Assembly: GCF_900111985.1 (NCBI RefSeq)
Contig: NZ_FOKI01000012.1
Coordinates: 1 to 64,000, forward strand
Direction of reading: 5' to 3'
Length of the DNA stretch: 64,000 bases
Source of the DNA: Clostridium frigidicarnis
Lineage (GTDB): Bacteria; Bacillota; Clostridia; Clostridiales; Clostridiaceae
Shown here one piece after another: positions 53,202 to 62,622 of the stretch. Below the pieces are notes generated by a model, which saw nothing but the letters and a program-made list of their open reading frames with translations, did not search any database and had not been told where the DNA came from. A program made the position numbers and the translations under genes. Numbering within the stretch: position 1 is the first letter of the stretch; the number at the start of each line of letters is the position of its first letter.

Positions 53202-53636
53202 TCATTTGTTGCTTAAATTCTTTTTCATTTGATTTAATGTTTCTAATGTTATTGCAAGGTCGTCTTCCTCTATATCCTTTACCATGTGTCCAAATATTTC
53301 TTGTAAAACCCTACTGATTCCAACAAACTCATCGTAAGCGACTTCCTTTAGTATAATTTGTTTTTTTCTTTGATCATTTTTATTTTGTATTATTTCTATA
53401 AAACCCTTATCACTTAATTTGGCAAGATTCCTACTTATATTTCCCTTATTAATCTTCATTTCTTCAACTAACATTTCTTGGCTTATAGGTTCATGTCCTT
53501 TAAGTCTCATTAAATTCATAACAGTTAATATTTGTCCTTGTCCAAGATTACTATCTTTAATTCCTTCATCCATACGTGTCTTAATTTCTTTAGAAATTAA
53601 ATAAATTAAATCACCAATTTCTGTGTACTTATTCAT
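53202..53636 (-). CDS. MarR-family transcriptional regulator
   Basis: 144 aa from ATG at 53636 after AAGGAG. Winged HTH: RLKGHEPISQEMLVEEMKIN, KGNISRNLAKLSDKGFIEII, wing NDQRKKQIIL. First gene of an operon with the EFR1 protein and probably its repressor. Confidence 0.9.
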   Translation of the reverse strand: MNKYTEIGDLIYLISKEIKTRMDEGIKDSNLGQGQILTVMNLMRLKGHEPISQEMLVEEMKINKGNISRNLAKLSDKGFIEIIQNKNDQRKKQIILKEVAYDEFVGISRVLQEIFGHMVKDIEEDDLAITLETLNQMKKNLSNK

Positions 53637-53658
53637 ATCTATTCTCCTTATTAATTTA

Positions 53659-53694
53659 ATTATATCCCAAATTAGTTGTGCACGCAACTAATTT
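53659..53694 (-). promoter_or_regulatory. marR promoter overlapping a 10-bp inverted repeat operator
   Basis: On the minus strand -35 TTGCGT (53682-53687), a 17-bp spacer and -10 TATAAT (53659-53664). The perfect inverted repeat AAATTAGTTG-N6-CAACTAATTT (53669-53694) covers -35 and spacer, the classic position for MarR autorepression. Confidence 0.7.
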
Positions 53695-53831
53695 GATAAT
53701 AAAAACATGTGTGAATTTACCTAATAACTCTAATTCTTTTATCTTTTTATTCTTAATATTTATTCTTCCTTATATAAAGTAACATCTAAAAAACTCATAA
53801 ATATAATAAACAATGGGGGTGATATATCAAA

Positions 53832-54044
53832 ATGACAAATACAATTATTGAAATTCTTTGTTATTTAATAATATTAATATATGGACTTATATTATTTTTA
53901 TATCCAGAAGAGATGGCAAAAAAAAGCTTACATCTAAAACCACAAAACAAAATCCCATCAAAACTTGCTATAACTTTAAATAAGTATGGTGGATTATCTA
54001 TTATAGTTCTTATAACCATATGTATAATACTTACTTTCCTATAA
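53832..54044 (+). CDS. Small two-helix membrane protein
   Basis: 70 aa with a good site (GGGGGTGAT). Helix 1 at residues 5-25, a charged loop MAKKSLHLKPQNKIPSKL, and helix 2 at 52-70. Followed by a terminator, so probably expressed. Family not recognised. Confidence 0.6.
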   Translation: MTNTIIEILCYLIILIYGLILFLYPEEMAKKSLHLKPQNKIPSKLAITLNKYGGLSIIVLITICIILTFL

Positions 54045-54118
54045 CTTTTACATTAGTTCCTACATTTCCTCATAATAAAATTTCACCTAAACCTAAGAAT
54101 CCTTGATAAATTTAAAAT

Positions 54119-54152
54119 AGGTATACTAGTAAATTGGTATACCTGTTTTTTT
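54119..54152 (+). terminator. Terminator of the small membrane protein gene
   Basis: AGGTATAC / GTATACCT stem with TTTTTTTATT after it. Confidence 0.7.
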
Positions 54153-54317
54153 ATTATTAGTTGTATAAAAAACATTAAAATGTCTATCCATAAAAATTCC
54201 TGCACGATTCCTATTTTATTTATTCCCATAAATGTTATATATTTATTATTTAATGTATAATACAAATATAATATAGGATAACTTACTATTATTAATATTT
54301 TATGAGGGGTGTAGCTT

Positions 54318-54503
54318 ATGGACGCAAAAAAAAATGAGGTCTTATTAAACTTTATGACTATAGGAATGGTAATTGGCTTACTACTGGGATTATCTCTAGG
54401 AATTATATTCTATAATACTATTTGTATTGGTGTTTCTTCCGGAATAGGGATGTTCTTAGGAATATTCCTAGGAGCATTATTATCAATAAAATATAAAAAA
54501 TGA
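54318..54503 (+). CDS. Small glycine-rich membrane protein
   Basis: 61 aa with GAGGGGTG upstream. Two glycine-zipper-like helices: IGMVIGLLLGLSLGIIFY and GIGMFLGIFLGALLSI. Ends with KYKK. Probably forms a tight helical hairpin or oligomer in the membrane; function unknown. Confidence 0.6.
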   Translation: MDAKKNEVLLNFMTIGMVIGLLLGLSLGIIFYNTICIGVSSGIGMFLGIFLGALLSIKYKK

Positions 54504-54517
54504 ATTATATAAAATAA

Positions 54518-54564
54518 ATAGTGTAAGTAGATTTGTTTTTACACAAATTTACTTACACTATTGA
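54518..54564. terminator. Bidirectional hairpin terminator
   Basis: ATAGTGTAAGTA / TACTTACACTAT with an inner ATTTGTGT-type pair. It lies between the plus-strand small gene and the minus-strand ABC exporter stop at 54603, and may serve both. Confidence 0.65.
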
Positions 54565-54602
54565 ATAATACTTTTCTGTTTTCTATATATTCTATCAAGT
54601 TT

Positions 54603-56381
54603 TTAATGCTCAAACTGACTCTTATAAAGTTTTTCATAAAATCCATTCTTAGCCATTAATTCTTCATGATTTCCTTGTTCTATAATTTTACCATCATCCA
54701 TAACAAGAATTAAATCTGCACTACGAATTGTAGAGAGTCTATGAGCTATAACAAAGCTTGTTCTCCCCTTCATTACATTTTTCATAGCCTTTTGAAGTAA
54801 AAGTTCTAATCTAGTATCTACAGAACTAGTTGCCTCATCTAAAATTAATATTGATGGATCTGATATTATAGCTCTCGCTATAGTTAGTAGTTGCTTTTCA
54901 CCTTGAGATATATTAGATGCTTCTTCATTTAAAAACATGTTATATCCATCTGGAAGAGTTTTTATAAAATGATGTACATTTGCTATTTTAGCTGCCTCTA
55001 TAATCTCTTCTTTAGTTGCTCCTAATCTTCCATACTCTATGTTTTCATAAAGTGTTCCATTAAACAACCAAGTATCTTGAAGAACCATTGCAAACATAGA
55101 ACGTAAATCTTCACGGTTCATATCTCTAGTATCTACACCATCTATTTTAATAGCTCCACCCTTAGGATCATAAAAACGCATCAATAGGTTTATTAAAGTT
55201 GTTTTACCTGCCCCAGTTGGCCCAACAATTGCTACCATCTGTCCACTTTTTATCTCCGCACTTAAATCTTCAATTAAAATCTTATCTTCAGCATATCCAA
55301 ATTTAACATGATCAAATGTAACATCTCCACGTACATTTTCTAGTTTTACTGGATTTTCAATATCCTTAGATTCTTCTTCTTCATCTAATATTTCAAAAAC
55401 ACGTTCTACAGCGGCAAAAGCTGACTGTATTGCTGCTGACAATTGAGTCATTTGAGAAAGTGGTTGATTTATTTGCCATATATAACGGATAAATGCTTGA
55501 AAGTTACCAACAGTAACGATTCCTCTAATAACATAAACTGGCCCAACAAAAGCCATAGCTGCAATACCTAAATAGCTTACTAATGAAACTAAAGGCATCA
55601 TCATACTCGATACAAACTGTGCTTTAAATCCATTATTACAAAGTTCATCATTTATTTTTTTAAATTCTTCTATTGAATCCTGTTCTTTTCCATATAGCTT
55701 TATTTCATTAAATCCTGTGTACATTTCTTGCACTTTACCATTCAATTTTCCTAAAGCATTTTGCTGCCTTTTAAAAGATTTCTGTGATTTTTTCACTATA
55801 AATCTAGACACCAAATAGCTTAATGGTATTATAAGCATAGCCAAAATTGCCATAGTTACATTGATAGTAAACATCATTGCAATGGCCAATGTAACAGCTA
55901 AAACTGAATTAATTACCTGGCTAAAACTTTGTTGCAATGCATTGGAAATAGTATCTATATCATTAGTAATACGACTTAATACATCTCCATAACTATTCTT
56001 ATCAAAATAACTTATAGGAAGTCTTTTTATTTTATTCTGAACAGAACCTCTTAAATCTCTCATAGCACTTTGAATAGCATTAGTTAACATAAATCCTGCT
56101 GCACATGTTAAAATCGTGTAGGCTGTATATAAACAAGCTAATACTGCTAATACCTTTATAATATAATTAAAGTTTACAGAAGCACCAGTAACTCCTTTAA
56201 AGATTTTAAGCGCATCATTTGTAAGTTGAGTTATTACTAATCCTTCAGTTCTTGGGGCAATGGCATTAATAACTGCTGCTATTATTATAAATAAAACAGC
56301 TACAATAAATGACATTTTATATGGACTTATATATGGAGAAAGCCTTTTAATATTTGATTTGAATTTTTTTATTTTACTCAT
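54603..56381 (-). CDS. ABC exporter, catalytic half of a heterodimer
   Basis: 592 aa. Six-helix membrane domain (1-330) then NBD: Walker A GPTGAGKTT, signature ISQGEKQLLTIARA (divergent LSGGQ), Walker B ILILDEATSSVD with catalytic Glu, and H-loop FVIAHRLST. Its TAATG start overlaps the stop of the partner, giving coupled translation. Multidrug or lipid export is the usual role of such pairs. Confidence 0.93.
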   Translation of the reverse strand: MSKIKKFKSNIKRLSPYISPYKMSFIVAVLFIIIAAVINAIAPRTEGLVITQLTNDALKIFKGVTGASVNFNYIIKVLAVLACLYTAYTILTCAAGFMLTNAIQSAMRDLRGSVQNKIKRLPISYFDKNSYGDVLSRITNDIDTISNALQQSFSQVINSVLAVTLAIAMMFTINVTMAILAMLIIPLSYLVSRFIVKKSQKSFKRQQNALGKLNGKVQEMYTGFNEIKLYGKEQDSIEEFKKINDELCNNGFKAQFVSSMMMPLVSLVSYLGIAAMAFVGPVYVIRGIVTVGNFQAFIRYIWQINQPLSQMTQLSAAIQSAFAAVERVFEILDEEEESKDIENPVKLENVRGDVTFDHVKFGYAEDKILIEDLSAEIKSGQMVAIVGPTGAGKTTLINLLMRFYDPKGGAIKIDGVDTRDMNREDLRSMFAMVLQDTWLFNGTLYENIEYGRLGATKEEIIEAAKIANVHHFIKTLPDGYNMFLNEEASNISQGEKQLLTIARAIISDPSILILDEATSSVDTRLELLLQKAMKNVMKGRTSFVIAHRLSTIRSADLILVMDDGKIIEQGNHEELMAKNGFYEKLYKSQFEH

Positions 56382-58108
56382 TATGATAGCTCCTCCTTTG
56401 TAAGTTGGGATGTAGCAATTTCATGATATATTTCACAATTTTTTAATAGTTCTTTATGCTTGCCAACCCCTACTACTTCTCCTTCGTTTAATACTATAAT
56501 CTTATCTGCATCCATAATTGAACTTATTCTTTGGGCAACTATTAAGACTATAGATTCTTTTGTTTCTTCTTTTAATTTAGCTCTAAGAACCGCATCAGTC
56601 TTAAAATCTAATGCTGAAAAACTATCATCAAAAATGTATAACTCTGGTCTTCTTACTATAGCTCTTGCTATTGAAAGTCTTTGTTTTTGACCACCAGATA
56701 CATTAGCTCCACCTTCACTTATTAAATCATCAAATTTTTTAGGTTTTTTTGATATGAACTCATATGCTTGAGATATCTTTGCAGAATTTTCAAGTTCTAA
56801 TTCATCAGCACCTTTTTTACCAAATCTAATGTTAGTTCCTATACTTCCAGTAAAAAGTAAAGTTTTTTGCGGTATAAAACCGATTTTCTTTCTTAATGAT
56901 TTTAAATCGTAGTCTCTAACATCCACACCATTTATCTTTATGCTACCCTTTGTAACATCATAAAATCTTGGAATTAAGTTTATAAGAGTACTCTTTCCAC
57001 TACCAGTACTTCCTATAAATGCTACAGTTTCTCCTATCTTTGCTGTAAAAGATATATCCTTAAGTACAGGTTCCTCACCATCTGGATAGATGAAAGTAAC
57101 ATTATCGAATTCTATATGCCCCTTACCTTTTGTATATTCAATTCCATTTTCAGGATTTTTTATTAATGGTTCTTCATCTAGTACCTCTTGAATTCTATCA
57201 GCTGAAACTTGTGCCTTTGGATACATAACAAATACAAAAGAAAAAAGCATAAGAGAAAACATAGCATGGAACAAGTAATCTAAAAAGGCAACTAATTGTC
57301 CAACTTGAAGATCTCCTGTATTTATCATATTGCTTGAAATCCAAAATATAGCTAAAACAGCTAGGTTCAATAAGAAAAAGAAACCAGGCTGAGCAAATAC
57401 CATTAATTTGAAAAGCCTTTTAGAAACATTAGTATACTCATTATTGGTTTCTAAAAAACGTTTTGTCTCATGTTTATCATTTCCAAAAGCTCTAATTACC
57501 CTTATACCCGTTAAATTTTCTCTAGATATACGATTTAGCTTATCTAATCCTTTTTGTTGTTCTTCTGAAATTGGATGAGAACGCTTTGCTAAAATCACTA
57601 CTCCAACAACTATAAAAGGTACTGTTATTGCTAGCACCAAAGATAGTGACACACTTGTTCTAATTATCATTACTAAACTTACAATAAACATAACTGGTGT
57701 TATTAATGCTGTTCTCAGCAGAATATTAACAAACTGCTGCAATTGAAAAGCATCATTAGTAGTTCTAGTAATCATAGAGGATATTCCAAATTTATCATAT
57801 TCACTATGTGAGAATTTTTGAGATTTTTCAAATATATTATTTCTTATATCTCTAGTTATACTAGTAGAAATTTTTGCAGAACAATATCCTAATAATATGG
57901 TACCGCATACTCCTAAGATAGAAATAATCACCATGAAAAGTCCCATTTTTCTTATATATAAAATATCACTATTAGCTATACCTTGGTCTATAATTTTAGC
58001 TATAATAGTTGGTATTCCTAATTCAACTAAAGCAAAACCAAATACTGATACTACATTTAATATAAGAAGTTTTTTGTAGTTTTTTAAATACTGTAAAATT
58101 AATTTCAT
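56381..58108 (-). CDS. ABC exporter, degenerate half of a heterodimer
   Basis: 575 aa. Six-helix membrane domain, NBD with Walker A GSTGSGKST and canonical signature NVSGGQKQRLSIARAI. The site is degenerate: Walker B reads ELYIFDDSFSALD (Glu to Asp) and the switch is LIVAQRIS (His to Gln). So this half lacks the normal catalytic base, as in BmrC/D and TM287/288-type pairs. Ribosome site AAAGGAG. Confidence 0.93.
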   Translation of the reverse strand: MKLILQYLKNYKKLLILNVVSVFGFALVELGIPTIIAKIIDQGIANSDILYIRKMGLFMVIISILGVCGTILLGYCSAKISTSITRDIRNNIFEKSQKFSHSEYDKFGISSMITRTTNDAFQLQQFVNILLRTALITPVMFIVSLVMIIRTSVSLSLVLAITVPFIVVGVVILAKRSHPISEEQQKGLDKLNRISRENLTGIRVIRAFGNDKHETKRFLETNNEYTNVSKRLFKLMVFAQPGFFFLLNLAVLAIFWISSNMINTGDLQVGQLVAFLDYLFHAMFSLMLFSFVFVMYPKAQVSADRIQEVLDEEPLIKNPENGIEYTKGKGHIEFDNVTFIYPDGEEPVLKDISFTAKIGETVAFIGSTGSGKSTLINLIPRFYDVTKGSIKINGVDVRDYDLKSLRKKIGFIPQKTLLFTGSIGTNIRFGKKGADELELENSAKISQAYEFISKKPKKFDDLISEGGANVSGGQKQRLSIARAIVRRPELYIFDDSFSALDFKTDAVLRAKLKEETKESIVLIVAQRISSIMDADKIIVLNEGEVVGVGKHKELLKNCEIYHEIATSQLTKEELS

Positions 58109-58157
58109 TATATCTTTATTACTCCTTTGTTAATTATTATTTATTTTAATACACTTT

Positions 58158-58390
58158 CTATGTAAATGAACCTTCAACTTTTAATTTATCACTCTTGTAA
58201 AGAGTTATTGACCCAATTGGAGATAAAAACTCCCTCTGAGTCTCTGTATCTTTAAATGTTAATTGTATTCTTAAATTATTAATACTAGCGTACCTATCAC
58301 TTAACACTACTTGTACATTTTTCTTGCAATTACTTATAATGTTAAATTCAAAATTTAGGCTTAAATATAACTATATACTGTTTTTACTTT
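58158..58390 (-). other. Start-less open frame in the intergenic region
   Basis: An uninterrupted 75-codon frame reads VQVVLSDRYASINNLRIQLT, FKDTETQREFLSPIGS and ITLYKSDKLKVEG before TAG. No ATG, GTG or ribosome site is seen at its front. It could be a gene tail, or an accident involving the ACTTGT-type repeat at 58180. The remaining 58391-58633 is empty. Confidence 0.25.
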
Positions 58391-58633
58391 TTATCCAACA
58401 TAATAAATTAAAAGTTAACATATTTTTTTTATTATCCTATAAAATATTGTTCCCAAAACAGTATTTTTTAAATATTATTATACCATTTTTAATATAAAAT
58501 CTCATGTAAATTTCATATTTTTCAGTTAATTAATATTTTATAATTACTTTTCTTATTTTGTTTGTTAACAACTAGTTCACTTATTAAACCTTATTAATGT
58601 ATTTTTTTAACTTTACTGCGTAAGATTTTAAAA

Positions 58634-58679
58634 ACAAAAAAGACCTATCATTATATAAACAAATATACAACGATAAGTC
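58634..58679 (-). terminator. Terminator of the acidic protein gene
   Basis: On the minus strand GACTTATCGTTGTATA and TATATAATGATAGGTC pair with two mismatches, followed by TTTTTTG, 12 bp after the stop of the gene ending at 58691. Confidence 0.7.
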
Positions 58680-58690
58680 CATATTAATTA

Positions 58691-59104
58691 TTACTCTACT
58701 TGAGTTACAAGTCTCTTCATAACATCCTTTAATTTGCCTTCTCCAACTTCTTCATGAGTTAAAGCCATAACTAACTTTATGTCATTATCTGATGGGTCCC
58801 ATTTATAAGATTTAATATCTAAAATAGATTCTTCTGGAAGGTATTCCTCTATATCAGTTGCAATTTCTTCTGCTAGTGTAAGATATTCTTCAAATAACTC
58901 ATCTTCAGTTAGTTCATTTAAATCAAATTCTTCCTCTAACATTTCATTTAAAATATCTATATTTACACTTATATTAAAAGCAACTATATCCTCTCTTTTT
59001 GAACCTTTACTCATATCTTTAAGTATTTTAAATTCAGTATTCTTTTCAATTGTTTCCTTTATTTCTTTACTATCTATAACCTTATTTCCAAACACTACGT
59101 ACAT
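58691..59104 (-). CDS. Acidic hypothetical protein
   Basis: 137 aa, strongly acidic in residues 55-95 (EEEFDLNELTEDELFEEYLT). Ends with VGEGKLKDVMKRLVTQVE. Soluble, mainly helical. Ribosome site AGGAG. No family recognised. Monocistronic by context. The upstream 59105-59310 shows nothing. Confidence 0.6.
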   Translation of the reverse strand: MYVVFGNKVIDSKEIKETIEKNTEFKILKDMSKGSKREDIVAFNISVNIDILNEMLEEEFDLNELTEDELFEEYLTLAEEIATDIEEYLPEESILDIKSYKWDPSDNDIKLVMALTHEEVGEGKLKDVMKRLVTQVE

Positions 59105-59310
59105 ATATTTTCATCTCCTAAAATTAAGTTTATTTAATTTTCCTTATAGATTATATCATAATATTGTACCAATAGTTATATATGATTTGGAAATAGCAAC
59201 TATTTATCTATCATTGTCATGAAATAAGTCTTAGGTTCAAATATAATATTATATTGTTTTACTATCAAGTTGCTATCCATTCTAAACACATTTACACTTC
59301 ATACTTTAGT

Positions 59311-60099
59311 CTACCTTATTTTACATATTATAATTATCACATTGTATACATTTAAAGTTATTAACAGTAATAACACTATATTGAAAACCTTTAGTATTAT
59401 CTTTGATGACAGCATCCTATTAAGCTTAGCTCCAATTATCCCACCAAGTATTCCACCAATTATCATAAAAGGTAGCATCGTTAGATCATAAGCTGCTAAT
59501 CCTTTTGTTAAGACAACTTTTGTCAACTTTGAACTCTGCGAAAAAAATATTGTCACTATTGAATTTACTGCTGCTTCTTTTGTACCCATAGAAAAAAATA
59601 TAGTTAAAATACAAACATTAATTGGACCTCCTCCTATACTTAAAAAGGATGCGATTGCACCTAAAAATATACCTATGACTATACAAAATAAAGAATTTTC
59701 TATTCTATAACTTTTATACTTGTCCTTATTATTCATATATATGTACACAAAAAATAATAGTAATGCAAGTATTATATTTTGAATTAACGCTATATTCAAC
59801 TCACTACTATTATTTAGAACTAGTGTCATTATACTATCACCTAATATCCCACCTAAAATGGATCCACTGCCTATTAAGACAGTTTTTCTCACCTCAATTT
59901 TAAACTTATATCTAATCTGCTTTATTATAGATACTACAGCCATTGAAAATACAGTAAAAGATGACAATACACTTATAGTAGAAACATCATAGTTTCCTAA
60001 AAGATCTAGCAACGGCTTTATTATTACGCCTCCTCCTAAACCTGCCATTGAACCTACTATTGTAGCTAATAGTGCAATTAAGAAATATACTAATATCAT
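59311..60099 (-). CDS. TauE/SafE-family anion exporter
   Basis: 262 aa from ATG at 60099, 6 nt after AAGGAG; the longer ORF to 60177 lacks a site. Eight membrane helices with two inverted family motifs: GSMAGLGGGVIIKPLLDLLG and GAIASFLSIGGGPINVCILT. Members export sulfite, sulfoacetate or similar anions; substrate unknown. Confidence 0.88.
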   Translation of the reverse strand: MILVYFLIALLATIVGSMAGLGGGVIIKPLLDLLGNYDVSTISVLSSFTVFSMAVVSIIKQIRYKFKIEVRKTVLIGSGSILGGILGDSIMTLVLNNSSELNIALIQNIILALLLFFVYIYMNNKDKYKSYRIENSLFCIVIGIFLGAIASFLSIGGGPINVCILTIFFSMGTKEAAVNSIVTIFFSQSSKLTKVVLTKGLAAYDLTMLPFMIIGGILGGIIGAKLNRMLSSKIILKVFNIVLLLLITLNVYNVIIIICKIR

Positions 60100-60285
60100 A
60101 ATTTTCTCCTTCCATAGAAAACTACAGTTTCCATCTGTTGCTATGTTAACAGAATTATTATTTAATACTAATTTCATATTAGCAATTCATCCAGATGAAA
60201 CTCAAAAAAAATAATTACCCTTTATTCTTCATGTGTAAAGAACACCTTCCCCATTTTTCATCCTAAAATCCCAAAAATTCATTTA

Positions 60286-61197
60286 CTAGTTTCTTTTTAA
60301 AGCATTTAAAGCTTTATATATCGTATTTTCATTTTCTTCAAGAATCTTTATACTCTCTTTCTTATTTAACCCAGAAAGTATACTAACTACAGCAACCTTG
60401 ACCTTACCATCACATTCATTCAAATATTCTTCTGCAGTTTCTCTATCTACATTGGTACAATCCACTATTATCTTTTTACTTCTCTCCACTAATTTATTAT
60501 TCTTTGCCCTGACATCAACCATATAGTTTCCATATACCTTGCCACACTTAATCATAGATCCTGTAGAAAGCATATTTAAAACCATCTTTTGCGCTGTTCC
60601 AGCTTTTAATCTTGTTGATCCTGTAATAACTTCTGCACCTGTAACTATCTCTATTGCAACTTCTGCTAAGGTAGAAATTTCAGCATTTCTTGAACAACTT
60701 ACAGCTATATGACTAGCACCTATTTCTTTAGCATATTTCAAAGCTCCTTTTACATAAGGAGTTCTTCCTGATGCTGATAGTCCTACTAAGCAATCATTTT
60801 CACAAAAATCAATTTCTTTTAATTCTTTTATAGCTCCATCTTCAATATCTTCGGAACCTTCGTTAGCTCTTACTGTAGCCTCATAGCCTCCTGATAATAT
60901 ACCAATTACTTTGTCTTCTGAAACTCCAAATGTAGGAGGACACTCACAGGCATCTAATACACCTAATCTTCCTGAATTACCAGCTCCTATATAAATTAGT
61001 CTTCCACCTTTTGATAACTTTCCATGAATTAAATCAACAGCATTTGCAATATTTTTTATCTCTTTTTCCACAGCTTCGGCCACTAAATAATCCTCTTTAT
61101 TTATCATTCTTACCATATCTATTGTACTTACTTTATCTATATTAACTGTGTTCTTATTTACTTTTTCTGTATCTAATCTCTTTAAATCTATTATCAT
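60286..61197 (-). CDS. murQ: N-acetylmuramic acid 6-phosphate etherase
   Basis: 303 aa. Cleaves the lactyl ether of MurNAc-6-P to GlcNAc-6-P and D-lactate. SIS domain with GGRLIYIGAGNSGRLGVLDA, CPPTFGV, the catalytic Glu region ANEGSEDIEDGA and VGLSASGRTPYVKGALKYA; GSTRLKAGTAQKMVLNMLST near residue 200. Usual length. It follows the PTS genes, pointing to MurNAc or related sugar use. Confidence 0.97.
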   Translation of the reverse strand: MIIDLKRLDTEKVNKNTVNIDKVSTIDMVRMINKEDYLVAEAVEKEIKNIANAVDLIHGKLSKGGRLIYIGAGNSGRLGVLDACECPPTFGVSEDKVIGILSGGYEATVRANEGSEDIEDGAIKELKEIDFCENDCLVGLSASGRTPYVKGALKYAKEIGASHIAVSCSRNAEISTLAEVAIEIVTGAEVITGSTRLKAGTAQKMVLNMLSTGSMIKCGKVYGNYMVDVRAKNNKLVERSKKIIVDCTNVDRETAEEYLNECDGKVKVAVVSILSGLNKKESIKILEENENTIYKALNALKRN

Positions 61198-61236
61198 TTT
61201 AAAGTCCTCCTTTAATCAGTTATCTTAAATTTTAAA

Positions 61237-61267
61237 TTAGGGATGTTACTTCTTGTAACATCCCTAA
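61237..61267 (-). terminator. Hairpin between PTS IIB and murQ
   Basis: A perfect 13-bp stem TTAGGGATGTTAC / GTAACATCCCTAA with a 5-nt loop lies 5 bp after the IIB stop. The T tract is short (TTTAAAATTT), so it may be a partial terminator or an RNA-processing/stabilising hairpin that sets murQ lower than the PTS. Confidence 0.65.
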
Positions 61268-61272
61268 TTCTC

Positions 61273-61749
61273 TTATAATATATCTTTTAATTTGCAATTC
61301 TTATCATCCGGTACCATTACTGCATTTATATCAACACCTGCTTCTAATAATGTGTTGAAATATTTTGTATCTTCATCATTTACATTAACTGAACGCTTTA
61401 TAGATCTTGTCCCTTCCCTTGAAGCCATATTACCAACATTAAATTCATTAATTTCTAAACCAGCTTCTCTTAATTCCCAAACATCCTTTGGATTTTTTAA
61501 TATCATTAATACTCTTTGCCCTTCATACTTATCTGCTAAAATATTCTTAACAGCAGTTTCTTTATTTATAATTGAAGTTCTAACAGAAGCTGGTGCTACC
61601 ATTCTTAAGAGTGATTTTTGCATTTCATCCACTGCAACTTGATCATTAACAACCATTATTCTTGTTATACCTAATGCATTAGTCCAAAACGCTGCTACCT
61701 GTCCATGTATTAACCTATCATCTATCCTTATATGAACTATTCCTTTCAT
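61273..61749 (-). CDS. PTS mannose-family EIIB
   Basis: 158 aa. The phospho-His lies in IRIDDRLIHGQVAAFWTNAL (residue 15 region). LLRMVAPASVRTSIINKETA and YEGQRVLMILKNPKDV follow the family. Takes phosphate from EIIA and passes it to sugar. Ribosome site AGGAGG. Confidence 0.94.
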   Translation of the reverse strand: MKGIVHIRIDDRLIHGQVAAFWTNALGITRIMVVNDQVAVDEMQKSLLRMVAPASVRTSIINKETAVKNILADKYEGQRVLMILKNPKDVWELREAGLEINEFNVGNMASREGTRSIKRSVNVNDEDTKYFNTLLEAGVDINAVMVPDDKNCKLKDIL

Positions 61750-61803
61750 TTTTAACTCCTCCTAAAATCAATGTTATGTTTTATTCTAAAATTATTATTT
61801 ACT

Positions 61804-62622
61804 CTACCCCAAGATTTTTAAATTGAAAGCAACTATTGATAATACTATTAAAGCTATTATTACTCTTGTAGAATTCATGTTTTTTCTTCCAAGTAACCAA
61901 TATGTTAAAGCTACTATGCCTACTGGTACTAATGATGGCATTATCTTGTCTAATATTTCTTGTGCTATTAATTCTACTTCTCCAGAAGTATATACATATG
62001 GTACATTTCCTTTTACAACTGTTGGTATTAAAGCTCCTATTACCATTAGACCTAATACTGAAGCTGCATCTGTTATATTTTTCAATACATTTCCTATTGA
62101 TGATACAAGTTTTGCTCCTTGTTTATATCCTGCTTTTATAAAACTTTTACTAATTACTATCTTTGTTAAGTTTGCTAATATCCACAAATAACATCCTATA
62201 GCACTTCCCTCTAAAGCCATATAAGCTGCTATTGATCCAAACACAGTGTTTAGTGTAACTCCAAATAACGTATCTCCTATACCTGCTAAGGGTCCCATGA
62301 GTCCTGTCTTTATTGCTGCTACTGCTTCTTTAGCTTTAGCTCCCTCAGCTTCTTCAATGGCCATGTTGGCTCCTAAAATGAATTGTCCTGTTACTATATT
62401 ACAGTTAAAAAATTGCAAATGATTTTTTACTGCTTCATTTAATTCATCCTCATTATTGTATATCTTTCTCAAAGCTGGTAATATAGCAAAACAATATCCT
62501 AAACCTTGCATTTTTTCATAGTTCCATGCCGTTTGTGTTGCTAATAGCCATCGTCTAAACACCTTGTTTATTGTCTTATCATCTAACTTCTTTTTTGTTT
62601 CTATATTATTACTCATCTTCAT
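61804..62622 (-). CDS. PTS mannose-family EIID
   Basis: 272 aa from ATG at 62622, 5 nt after AGGAGG and overlapping the IIC end; ATG at 62616 is an alternative. EIID blocks: RWLLATQTAWNYEKMQGLGY, ANMAIEEAEGAKAKEAVAAI, KTGLMGPLAGIGDTLF. C-terminal membrane helices. Forms the membrane complex with EIIC. Confidence 0.94.
   Translation of the reverse strand: MKMSNNIETKKKLDDKTINKVFRRWLLATQTAWNYEKMQGLGYCFAILPALRKIYNNEDELNEAVKNHLQFFNCNIVTGQFILGANMAIEEAEGAKAKEAVAAIKTGLMGPLAGIGDTLFGVTLNTVFGSIAAYMALEGSAIGCYLWILANLTKIVISKSFIKAGYKQGAKLVSSIGNVLKNITDAASVLGLMVIGALIPTVVKGNVPYVYTSGEVELIAQEILDKIMPSLVPVGIVALTYWLLGRKNMNSTRVIIALIVLSIVAFNLKILG

Noticed and set aside
54083-54265. 60-codon minus-strand ORF
   Set aside because: It overlaps the terminator of the small membrane gene, has no ribosome site, and its composition is typical of random AT-rich DNA.
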